DNA of 5,450 bases from contig JAISEW010000158.1 in NCBI GenBank assembly GCA_031263945.1, positions 1 through 5,450 of the forward strand. The letters are read 5' to 3'. Both the position numbers and the translations under genes were made by a program. Shown here in pieces: positions 1 through 5,312 of the stretch (position 1 is its first letter; each line of letters opens with the position of its first letter). This DNA is from Gracilibacteraceae bacterium. Lineage in GTDB: Bacteria > Bacillota > Desulfitobacteriia > Desulfitobacteriales > Syntrophobotulaceae. The notes under the pieces are model-generated. The model ran no database searches, was not told where the DNA came from, and saw only the letters and a program-made list of their open reading frames with translations.

Positions 1-1611
1 GGGAATATGCGGGGTGTGCAGCTCGGCGGGAAAAGGCCGCAGTTCCTCCACCCGGGCGGCCAGGGCGCGGGGATGTGTCACCACGACGCGATAGGCGGTT
101 TCCTCGCCGAGATAGGCGAATTCCGCCAGCATTTCCTCCGTGGTGCGCAGAAAAAGCGGGGCCTGGTCGTCGGCGTCGTCAAAACCTTTGGCCGCCATGA
201 TGATCCGCCGGTAGATCTCGTCCTCCGGATCAAGAAAATGCGCGTCACAGGTAGCGACGACCGGGATATCCAGCTCCTCGCCTAAAGCCACTATAGCGCG
301 GTTCAGGTTGCGCAGGGCTTCTTCATCCGCCACGCGCCCGTTTCGGATGAGAAAATTATTGTTGGCCGCCGGCTGTATTTCCAGATAATCATAACAGGAG
401 GCGACGGCGCGCAGTTCTTCCGCCGGCGCGCCGCGCAGCGCCGCCTGATAAACCTCGCCCGCCTCGCAGGCCGAGCCGACTAGGAGCCCTTCCCGGTGAG
501 CCGCCAGGACCTCCCGCGGCAGACGCGGGCGGCGGTAAAAATACCGCAGATGCGAATCCGTCACCAGCCGGTACAGGTTTTTCAGGCCGGCCGCGTTTTG
601 GGCCAGCAGGATTATGTGAATATTTGGCATTTTTTCGTTGATGATACCTTCGGTATAATGGGTAAACGGCTGGCCAAGCAGATACCCCTCCATCCCGAAA
701 ATCACCTTGATCTTGCCCCGGGCCGCCGCCGCCGCTTCCGGAAAAGCCTGCACGACGCCGTGGTCGGTGACGGCGATCGCCTCGTGCCCCCAATCGGCGG
801 CGCGGCGCACCAGAGCCGCCGGCGCGGACACGCCGTCCATATCGGACATCTGCGTGTGAAGATGCAGCTCGACCCGTTTTTCCGCCGCCAGATCCCGCCT
901 GAGACCGGGCGGGGCGATGGCCGTGACGTCTTTCGCGATCAGAGTCAGTTCCTGCGAGTACATATCCGTCTTCACTTCGCCGCGCATCCGGTACCATTCA
1001 CCGTCGCGCAGGGGCGGCGTCGGAGCCTTTTCTTCCAGGAAAATTTTTACAGCTAGAGAGTTCGTGTTGTCGCTCAAGACGCAGGTGATGATGCGCCGCC
1101 CTGTTTTTGTCTCCCGTGTCTCGATTTGGAAAATATAGCCTTGGGCGACGACCGAGCGTTCTTCTTCCGTGATTTCCCGCAGCGGTGCGGCTGGAGAGCG
1201 GATTTCCTTGCCGGTCAGCACGGCGCCCGCCTCTTTCTGCTTGGCCGCGCTCTTGGCCCGCTGGCGGCGCAGCTGCTCGGCGTATTTTTCTTCTTCCCGG
1301 GCAAACTCCGCTTGGACCGCGGCCAGCGAACCCTGAGCAGGAGCCCGCGGCGGCTCCGGCACCTCCGCCAGCTCGCGCCATATGATCTCCGCCGCGGCCG
1401 GCCGGCAGGCGGCGGTCAAAATTTCGGCGCAAAACTCCCGTTCCGCCGGCGGCGCGGCGCCTGAGACGCGCAAATAGATCCGGGCGCGGTTTTCCCGCGC
1501 CGAAAAATCCACCTGTTCCAGCCATAGCGCTTCCGCGTGAGAGGTCAGGCGTTCCCGCGCTTCCGGCGTCAGGGCCCGGAAAAACGGGGCTTCGGTAATT
1601 TTAACGGCCAT
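1..1611 (-). CDS. polC: DNA polymerase III alpha subunit, PolC type, N-terminal part, lacking the inserted exonuclease domain (3' end beyond the left edge)
   Basis: PolC is the main replicative polymerase of low-GC-type Gram-positives. The frame is open for 537 codons from ATG 1611 to the window edge, so the polymerase core is not seen. Order of parts: an N-terminal region (about 1-95); a charged, probably helical linker (about 96-128); an OB-fold (about 152-235, starting VVAQGYIFQIETRE); then a PHP domain from about 245. OB before PHP is the PolC order; DnaE has PHP first. PHP metal ligands are all visible: H250 and H252 (HLHT), D283 and H284 (TDHG), E308 (GMEG), H332, C382 (GSAC), D456 and H458 (CDAH). 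In Bacillus-type PolC a DEDD exonuclease of roughly 170-200 residues sits between GMEA and the H332-equivalent; here only about 20 residues join them and no DxE exonuclease motif is seen. The N-terminal region is also shorter than in Bacillus. The start lies 4 nt after the proS stop, so the two are probably co-transcribed. Confidence 0.95.
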   Translation of the reverse strand, partial: MAVKITEAPFFRALTPEARERLTSHAEALWLEQVDFSARENRARIYLRVSGAAPPAEREFCAEILTAACRPAAAEIIWRELAEVPEPPRAPAQGSLAAVQAEFAREEEKYAEQLRRQRAKSAAKQKEAGAVLTGKEIRSPAAPLREITEEERSVVAQGYIFQIETRETKTGRRIITCVLSDNTNSLAVKIFLEEKAPTPPLRDGEWYRMRGEVKTDMYSQELTLIAKDVTAIAPPGLRRDLAAEKRVELHLHTQMSDMDGVSAPAALVRRAADWGHEAIAVTDHGVVQAFPEAAAAARGKIKVIFGMEGYLLGQPFTHYTEGIINEKMPNIHIILLAQNAAGLKNLYRLVTDSHLRYFYRRPRLPREVLAAHREGLLVGSACEAGEVYQAALRGAPAEELRAVASCYDYLEIQPAANNNFLIRNGRVADEEALRNLNRAIVALGEELDIPVVATCDAHFLDPEDEIYRRIIMAAKGFDDADDQAPLFLRTTEEMLAEFAYLGEETAYRVVVTHPRALAARVEELRPFPAELHTPHIP

Positions 1612-1615
1612 CGCC

Positions 1616-3343
1616 TCAGTTTTCCTCCAGAATCAAACGGACACGGGCGACGGCTTCCGTCAAAGGAATAAATTCCAAATCGCCCGTCTGGCGCCGTTTC
1701 AGCTCGGCCTGCCCTTGCGCCAGATTGGCGGCGCTGACGACCAGGCGAAGCGGAAAACCGATCAAGTCAGCGTCCTTGAACTTGACGCCCAGACGCTCGG
1801 GGCGGTCGTCCAGCACCGTTTCCACGCCGGCGGCCCGCAGTTCGTCATACAGGGCCATGGCCGCCGCCATCACCGCCGGGTCTTTTTCGTTGACCGGGAC
1901 GACCACGCAGTGATAAGGCGCGATGGCCAGCGGCCAGATTATGCCGCTCTCGTCGCCGCGCTGTTCAACGGCCGCCGCCATGGCGCGGCTGACGCCGATG
2001 CCGTAACAGCCCATATAAAACGACTGCGATTTTCCGGCTTCATTCAGAAAGCGCGCGGAAAGCGCGTCGCTGTATTTTTGCCCTAAATTGAACACCTGAC
2101 CGACTTCTATGCCGCGCGCGCCGCTCAAAGCGGCGCCGCAGCGCGGGCAGGGCTCGCCGGCCCGCGCCAGACGCAGATCCGCCGTCAAAGACAGCGGAAA
2201 ATCCCGGCCGGGCACGACATCTCGCCAATGGACGTCCGGGCGGTTCGCCCCGCAGACAAAGGCGGCGGAAACGGCGGCTTCGCTGTCCACAGCCAGACGC
2301 GCCGCCGCCGGCAAGTCGACCGGGCCGACAAACCCTGAGCCGCAGGCCACTAACGCCGCCAGATCGTCCTCATCGGCCAGGCGCAAATCGCGGAAGGGGC
2401 CGAGACAGTTGTTGATCTTCACTTCGTTCGCCGTCCGGTCGCCGCGCACCACGACAGCCAGATATTGGCCGTCGCCTTTGTAAACGAGGGTCTTCAGGAA
2501 TCGCTCCGGGGGGAGACCGAGCAGCGCGGAGACTTCTTCTATAGTGCGCGCTCCGGGCGTAGCGACTTCGGCGCGCGGCGGCGCGGCGATGGGGGAGGGG
2601 GATGGCGCGGCCGCGGGCGGCGGGACGCATTCCGCTTTTTCCGTGTTAGCCGCGTAAGCGCAGTCCGGACAGAACACGACTTCCGCTTCCCCGGCCTCGG
2701 CCAGCGCCATAAACTCATGAGTGCCGCCGCTGCCGCCTATAGCGCCGGCATCCGCCTCCACCGCCCGGCAGGAGAGGCCGCAGCGGCGAAAGATCGCTTC
2801 ATAGGCCGTTTGCATCCGGGCATAACTTTCCCGGGCGCCTTCCGGCGAACGGTCAAAGGAATACAGATCCATCATGATAAATTCCCGCCCCCGCATCAGG
2901 CCAAACCGCGGCCGCCGCTCGTCGCGGTACTTGTTTTGGATCTGATACAGGAGGAGCGGCAGTTGTTTATAGGAATGCACATCGCTTTTGACGAGTTCCG
3001 TTATGATTTCCTCATGCGTCGGGCCGAGGCAGAATTCACGGGAATGTCTGTCCCGCAGACGGAACATCTCCGGTCCGTACAACTCCCAGCGCCCCGTGGC
3101 CTGCCACAATTCAGCCGGCTGCACCACAGGCAGCATGATTTCCTGACCGCCGGCGGCGTTCATTTCCTCACGCACGATTTGTTCTATTTTGCGAATAACA
3201 CGCCAGCCCAGCGGTAAATACGTATAGATCCCCGCTGTGGATTTGCGGATAAACCCGGCGCGAAGCAGCAGCTTATGACTGGCGATCTCCGCTTCCGCGG
3301 GCGCTTCCCGCAAAGTGGGCGCGAACAGCCGGCTCATTTTCAT
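1616..3343 (-). CDS. proS: Prolyl-tRNA synthetase, bacterial type with INS editing domain
   Basis: Charges tRNA-Pro with proline in the cytoplasm. At 575 residues it matches the usual length of bacterial-type ProRS (E. coli about 572). Visible class II features: the N-terminal catalytic region with motif 1 near 48-76, LGPTHEE at 106-112, motif 2 near 140-164 (RDERRPRFGLMRGREF), and motif 3 near 445-461 (GCYGIGVSRAMAAA, with R453). The INS domain that hydrolyses mischarged Ala-tRNA-Pro spans about 265-390; K284 in FLKTL matches the catalytic-lysine position, and GSGFVGP (335-341) and H372 match other INS landmarks. CPDC (225-228) and CPRC (399-402) flank the INS domain and could form a zinc ribbon, as in many non-E. 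coli ProRS. A Pro/Ala-rich stretch (241-267) links the catalytic and INS parts. The anticodon-binding domain is about 475-575. ATG 3343 is preferred over the ATG two codons later because AAAGGA lies 11 nt upstream. The gene has its own promoter and is followed closely by polC. Confidence 0.98.
   Translation of the reverse strand: MKMSRLFAPTLREAPAEAEIASHKLLLRAGFIRKSTAGIYTYLPLGWRVIRKIEQIVREEMNAAGGQEIMLPVVQPAELWQATGRWELYGPEMFRLRDRHSREFCLGPTHEEIITELVKSDVHSYKQLPLLLYQIQNKYRDERRPRFGLMRGREFIMMDLYSFDRSPEGARESYARMQTAYEAIFRRCGLSCRAVEADAGAIGGSGGTHEFMALAEAGEAEVVFCPDCAYAANTEKAECVPPPAAAPSPSPIAAPPRAEVATPGARTIEEVSALLGLPPERFLKTLVYKGDGQYLAVVVRGDRTANEVKINNCLGPFRDLRLADEDDLAALVACGSGFVGPVDLPAAARLAVDSEAAVSAAFVCGANRPDVHWRDVVPGRDFPLSLTADLRLARAGEPCPRCGAALSGARGIEVGQVFNLGQKYSDALSARFLNEAGKSQSFYMGCYGIGVSRAMAAAVEQRGDESGIIWPLAIAPYHCVVVPVNEKDPAVMAAAMALYDELRAAGVETVLDDRPERLGVKFKDADLIGFPLRLVVSAANLAQGQAELKRRQTGDLEFIPLTEAVARVRLILEEN
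1624..1628 (-). promoter_or_regulatory. Probable ribosome binding site of polC inside the proS 3' end
   Basis: GGAGG on the minus strand lies within the last sense codons of proS, 12 nt before the polC ATG, a slightly long spacing. GAGG at 1613-1616 is only 2 nt from the ATG and too close to serve. The arrangement suggests translational coupling of polC to proS and supports ATG 1611 as the start. Confidence 0.55.
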
Positions 3344-3354
3344 AATATGGATCG

Positions 3355-3360
3355 TCCTTT
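3355..3360 (-). promoter_or_regulatory. Ribosome binding site of proS
   Basis: AAAGGA on the minus strand, 11 nt before ATG 3343 and 17 nt before the alternative ATG at 3337. The spacing favours the first ATG as the translation start. Confidence 0.65.
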
Positions 3361-3375
3361 CTATGTTTGTTTATC

Positions 3376-3404
3376 ATTTTACATCCGTCCCATATTTTTT
3401 TCAA
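3376..3404 (-). promoter_or_regulatory. Sigma-70/SigA-type promoter of proS (and probably polC)
   Basis: Minus-strand TTGAAA (3399-3404) and TAAAAT (3376-3381) are separated by exactly 17 bp, each one or two bases from consensus. Transcription would start near 3369, giving a leader of about 26 nt. That is too short for a T-box or other riboswitch, so proS expression is probably set at initiation. It is the best-matching promoter I found in the intergenic region. Confidence 0.75.
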
Positions 3405-3411
3405 TGCCATA

Positions 3412-3426
3412 TTTTTCGCCGAAAAA
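3412..3426. promoter_or_regulatory. 15-bp perfect palindrome upstream of the proS promoter
   Basis: TTTTTCG and CGAAAAA flank one central base. The site ends 7 bp upstream of the -35 hexamer of the proS promoter. It could be an operator for a dimeric regulator, or its A/T tracts could act as an UP-element contacting the RNA polymerase alpha subunit. A one-base centre makes an RNA hairpin with a full stem unlikely. The regulator, if any, is unknown. Confidence 0.4.
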
Positions 3427-3437
3427 CAATAATGGAT

Positions 3438-3463
3438 AAAATCAGGGTGTATTTTGTGATTTT
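3438..3463. repeat. Inverted repeat AAAATCA / TGATTTT, 12-nt spacer
   Basis: Perfect 7-bp arms at 3438-3444 and 3457-3463. The dyad centre is about 46 bp upstream of the proS -35 hexamer. It could be a second protein-binding site; being AT-rich in an AT-rich region it may also be chance. No T-tract follows in a way that would make it a terminator. Confidence 0.3.
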
Positions 3464-3496
3464 CTAAACCGTTAAAATGTATTTATAACAACTGAA

Positions 3497-3531
3497 GCGC
3501 CAGTAAGAGGACATAAAAAAACAATTGGCGC
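3497..3531 (+). repeat. Inverted repeat (8-bp stem, 19-nt loop), possible RNA hairpin
   Basis: GCGCCAGT (3497-3504) pairs with ATTGGCGC (3524-3531). One pair is G·U if read on the plus strand but becomes A·C on the minus strand, so it folds better as plus-strand RNA. The A-rich loop contains AGAGGA. No T-tract follows on either side, so it is not a terminator. Confidence 0.35.
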
Positions 3532-3563
3532 GCCGCCGCAGCTTTTGACAGGATCTGACTGAT

Positions 3564-3597
3564 AGCGGTTGTTCAGTGATTTATGGGAGCATCCGCT
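3564..3597 (+). repeat. Inverted repeat (11-position stem with one mismatch, 12-nt loop), possible RNA hairpin
   Basis: Arms 3564-3574 (AGCGGTTGTTC) and 3587-3597 (GAGCATCCGCT) pair at ten of eleven positions when transcribed from the plus strand, counting one G·U. On the minus strand that wobble becomes C·A, leaving nine. A smaller stem, GTCG/CGAC (3603-3606 with 3619-3622), follows. Both lie between the 3497-3531 hairpin and the plus-strand terminator, as would be expected of a structured RNA. Confidence 0.35.
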
Positions 3598-3652
3598 GGC
3601 AAGTCGTCATTTGTGGAGCGACCGTGCGCAGATTGATAATATATATTTTATT

Positions 3653-3700
3653 GAAACAGGGTGTAGATATTCCGGATCAGCCCTGTTTCTTTTTTTGTTT
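3653..3700 (+). terminator. Rho-independent terminator on the plus strand
   Basis: A perfect 9-bp stem, GAAACAGGG (3653-3661) with CCCTGTTTC (3681-3689), encloses a 19-nt loop. On the plus strand it is followed directly by seven Ts, a G and three more Ts (3690-3700). On the minus strand the sequence after the stem is A-rich (AATAAAATATA), so it is not a good terminator for the minus-strand genes. It overlaps the last codons and stop of the activation-protein gene, whose Lys/Gln-rich tail is the antisense of the T-tract. No annotated plus-strand gene lies upstream. Confidence 0.65.
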
Positions 3701-4390
3701 ATTTCGGTACAAACATCGCTCTCGCATAGCGCAATGGGAACAGCGTCCGGCGAGCGCGCAGCCGGCGCGGCCAGAGGAAGATAACGGCGCCGCCGCGCCG
3801 CCGACAATCGCGGTCACCGATTTGCGGGGGACCATGATATACGCGGAAGTCACGCTGAGCCCTATCCGGCGCGGAGCGTCCAAAAGACGCATGATACCCG
3901 GCTGCACCGTCAGCGGCAAGTCGCCGTAACCGGGGCTGAAACGCGAAGTAAAATAAACAGGCCCATCCCGCCCGGCGCGGCTCCGGTGGATTTCTTCTTC
4001 CGCCGCGTCCGTGACTTGTTCCACCAGAGCGGTGGCGCAGGCGTCCATGACGACGCTGTCCAAAACGTCAGTCAGAGCCGCGCGGCGGAGCAGCGCGTCC
4101 ACGCCGGCGCCCAGCGTCGCCGCCAGCAGCAGCCCTTCGTCGCAGCCGTCCATATGCCGGGCGATGCTCAAACCGGGCAAAAACAGAGCGTCCTTTAACT
4201 CACAGCCCGCGGCCGCGCTGCGCGCGGGCCAGGCGGCATAGATATACCGCGGCCGGGCGGCTTGCGCCACCTGACGGGCCGCGGCGGTCAGCCGCTCCGT
4301 CACGGCGTCGTCAGGCGTTTCCGTATAACCGAGATAGCGGGCGGCTTCCTGCAAATTTATTTCCCAATATTTACCATCAAGGGCGCTCAC
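3677..4390 (-). CDS. Stand-alone cobalamin-dependent methionine synthase activation-domain protein (Met_synt_B12-like)
   Basis: Resembles the C-terminal reactivation module of MetH, which binds S-adenosylmethionine and reductively remethylates inactive cob(II)alamin. At 237 residues it is only that module, without the homocysteine, folate or cobalamin-binding domains. The clearest signature is RFSPGYG (150-156) followed by PLTVQ and, about 20 residues on, the IMVPRKSVTAIVG segment (185-197), typical of SAM-binding activation domains in anaerobic Bacillota. The C-terminus has a cysteine cluster, C211, C217, C220 and C226, ending CLYR, which recurs in such short proteins and may bind a metal. 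The last residues (KQKKKQG) come from an A-rich tract antisense to a plus-strand terminator. The start is GTG 4390, overlapping the metF stop as GTGA. I see no Shine-Dalgarno at proper spacing, so translation is probably coupled to metF. A methionine synthase lacking this domain is expected elsewhere in the genome (inference). Confidence 0.87.
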   Translation of the reverse strand: MSALDGKYWEINLQEAARYLGYTETPDDAVTERLTAAARQVAQAARPRYIYAAWPARSAAAGCELKDALFLPGLSIARHMDGCDEGLLLAATLGAGVDALLRRAALTDVLDSVVMDACATALVEQVTDAAEEEIHRSRAGRDGPVYFTSRFSPGYGDLPLTVQPGIMRLLDAPRRIGLSVTSAYIMVPRKSVTAIVGGAAAPLSSSGRAGCALAGRCSHCAMRERCLYRNKQKKKQG

Positions 4391-5274
4391 TGAAGACCGG
4401 CCGGACCAAGCGGCGGCCTGTCCGGCAGCAGGGCGGCGATTTCCCGCGCCGCCGCCGCGTCGTTCATCGTATACAGGTGGATCCCCTCCGCGCCCCTGTC
4501 CAGCAAATCGGCGATCTGCGCCGCGGCATAGCCGACGCCGGCCCGGCGCAAAGCCCCCGGATCATGCTCCCAGCGGCTCATGATCTTAGTCAGCGCCGGC
4601 GGCAGACTCGCTCCGCAAAGAGAAACGATACGCTGGATTTGCCGCGCGTTGACGACGGGCATGACCCCGGCTTCGATCCGCGCCGTTATGCCCATCGCTC
4701 TGGCCCGGCGGACAAAATCAAAAAAAATCGCGTTATCAAAGAATAGCTGGGTGATCAGATGCCCGGCGCCCGCCTCCGTTTTCTTCAGCAGCCAGCGCAG
4801 ATCCTCCGCGGGGGAGACCGCTTCCACATGACCTTCCGGATAACAGGCCGCGCTCAGGTGAAAGTCCCCCTGCTCGCGCAGGAAGCGGATGAGATCGACC
4901 GCGTGCGGAAAATCCCATTGCCGCGGCCGGTCGGGACTGACATCGCCGCGCAGGGCCAGAATGTTGTACACACCTCGCTCCCGCAATTGAGCCAGATACT
5001 GCCGCACATCGGAGCGCGTGCTGCTGATGCAAGTCAAATGAGCGACGGCGGGCACGCCCAGTTCTTCGTGAATGAAAGAGGCGATGTCCAAAGTGGACGT
5101 ATCGGCCGGATTACCGCCCGCGCCGTAAGTCACGCTGATAAAATCCGGACTCAGTTCCCGCAGTTCCTTTATGGTGGCGTAAATTTTTTCTATCGGCCCG
5201 TCTTTTTTCGGCGGAAAAACCTCCAGCGAAAAAACCGCCCGCCCTCTGTCAAAAATGCTGTCAATTCTTTTCAT
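4387..5274 (-). CDS. metF: 5,10-methylenetetrahydrofolate reductase
   Basis: FAD enzyme that reduces methylene-tetrahydrofolate to 5-methyl-tetrahydrofolate, the methyl donor for methionine synthase. At 295 residues it is the usual single-domain bacterial TIM-barrel length, with no C-terminal regulatory extension as in eukaryotes. Family landmarks: SLEVFPPK (16-23, with catalytic E18), SVTYGAGG (47-54), HLTC (79-82), NILALRGD (104-111, with D111 near the flavin), SAACYPEGH (141-149) and TQLFFD (175-180, with substrate-binding Q176). The start ATG 5274 has a strong AAGAAGG at 6 nt spacing. It follows pyrF by 38 nt and overlaps the activation-protein gene by 4 nt, so the two methionine genes are surely in one transcript. 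Whether it is NAD(P)H- or ferredoxin-linked cannot be told here; no partner such as metV is adjacent in the window. Confidence 0.97.
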   Translation of the reverse strand: MKRIDSIFDRGRAVFSLEVFPPKKDGPIEKIYATIKELRELSPDFISVTYGAGGNPADTSTLDIASFIHEELGVPAVAHLTCISSTRSDVRQYLAQLRERGVYNILALRGDVSPDRPRQWDFPHAVDLIRFLREQGDFHLSAACYPEGHVEAVSPAEDLRWLLKKTEAGAGHLITQLFFDNAIFFDFVRRARAMGITARIEAGVMPVVNARQIQRIVSLCGASLPPALTKIMSRWEHDPGALRRAGVGYAAAQIADLLDRGAEGIHLYTMNDAAAAREIAALLPDRPPLGPAGLQ

Positions 5275-5280
5275 ATTTAT

Positions 5281-5287
5281 CCTTCTT
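5281..5287 (-). promoter_or_regulatory. Ribosome binding site of metF
   Basis: AAGAAGG on the minus strand, 6 nt before ATG 5274. A near-ideal site that fixes the metF start. The 38-nt pyrF-metF gap holds no evident promoter or terminator, consistent with read-through from pyrF. Confidence 0.85.
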
Positions 5288-5312
5288 ACAAATACTCAAA
5301 CCGACGCGCCCT

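Larger units (their letters stand above)
3344..3676. other. 333-nt intergenic region between the activation-protein gene and proS
   Basis: The proS-proximal half (about 3344-3520) is clearly AT-richer than the surrounding genes and carries the proS promoter and two dyads. The distal half (about 3490-3676) carries three inverted repeats and the left arm of a plus-strand terminator. I see no convincing protein gene on either strand: the only open frames are about 10-20 codons, or are frames running into the neighbouring gene. No tRNA, T-box, cobalamin or SAM riboswitch signature was recognised. Confidence 0.7.

Noticed and set aside
389..1525. Two minus-strand open frames (389-997 and 998-1525) in a different frame from polC
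   Set aside because: They are Gly/Arg/Ala-rich translations of GC-rich polC sequence in a shifted frame, with no family resemblance. The polC frame through the same bases has clear OB and PHP motifs.
1..1611. polC as a pseudogene or assembly-damaged gene because of the missing domain
   Set aside because: The frame is continuous for 537 codons, the PHP halves join neatly, all metal ligands are kept, and base composition is uniform across the junction.
2465..3217. A 250-codon plus-strand open frame opposite proS
   Set aside because: Arg/Gly-rich low-complexity translation antisense to a highly conserved gene. GC-rich DNA often leaves such frames open.
3443..3665. Nine-base direct repeat CAGGGTGTA at 3443-3451 and 3657-3665
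   Set aside because: A single 9-mer pair in a few hundred bases is easily chance, and the second copy is explained by the terminator stem.
3344..3676. T-box, cobalamin or SAM riboswitch ahead of proS or after the methionine genes
   Set aside because: The predicted proS leader is only about 26 nt, and I see no T-box sequence (AGGGTGG-type) or riboswitch core on either strand.
3653..3689. The same stem-loop as terminator of the metF operon on the minus strand
   Set aside because: On the minus strand the stem is followed by AATAAAATATA and not a T-run, and it overlaps the stop codon. Weak for that strand, though processing or pausing is possible.
3569..3929. Plus-strand open frames starting in the intergenic region (3569-3784 and 3576-3929)
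   Set aside because: Each runs through the plus-strand terminator and into the antisense of the activation-protein gene. No Shine-Dalgarno or recognisable domain; composition is typical of a shadow frame.
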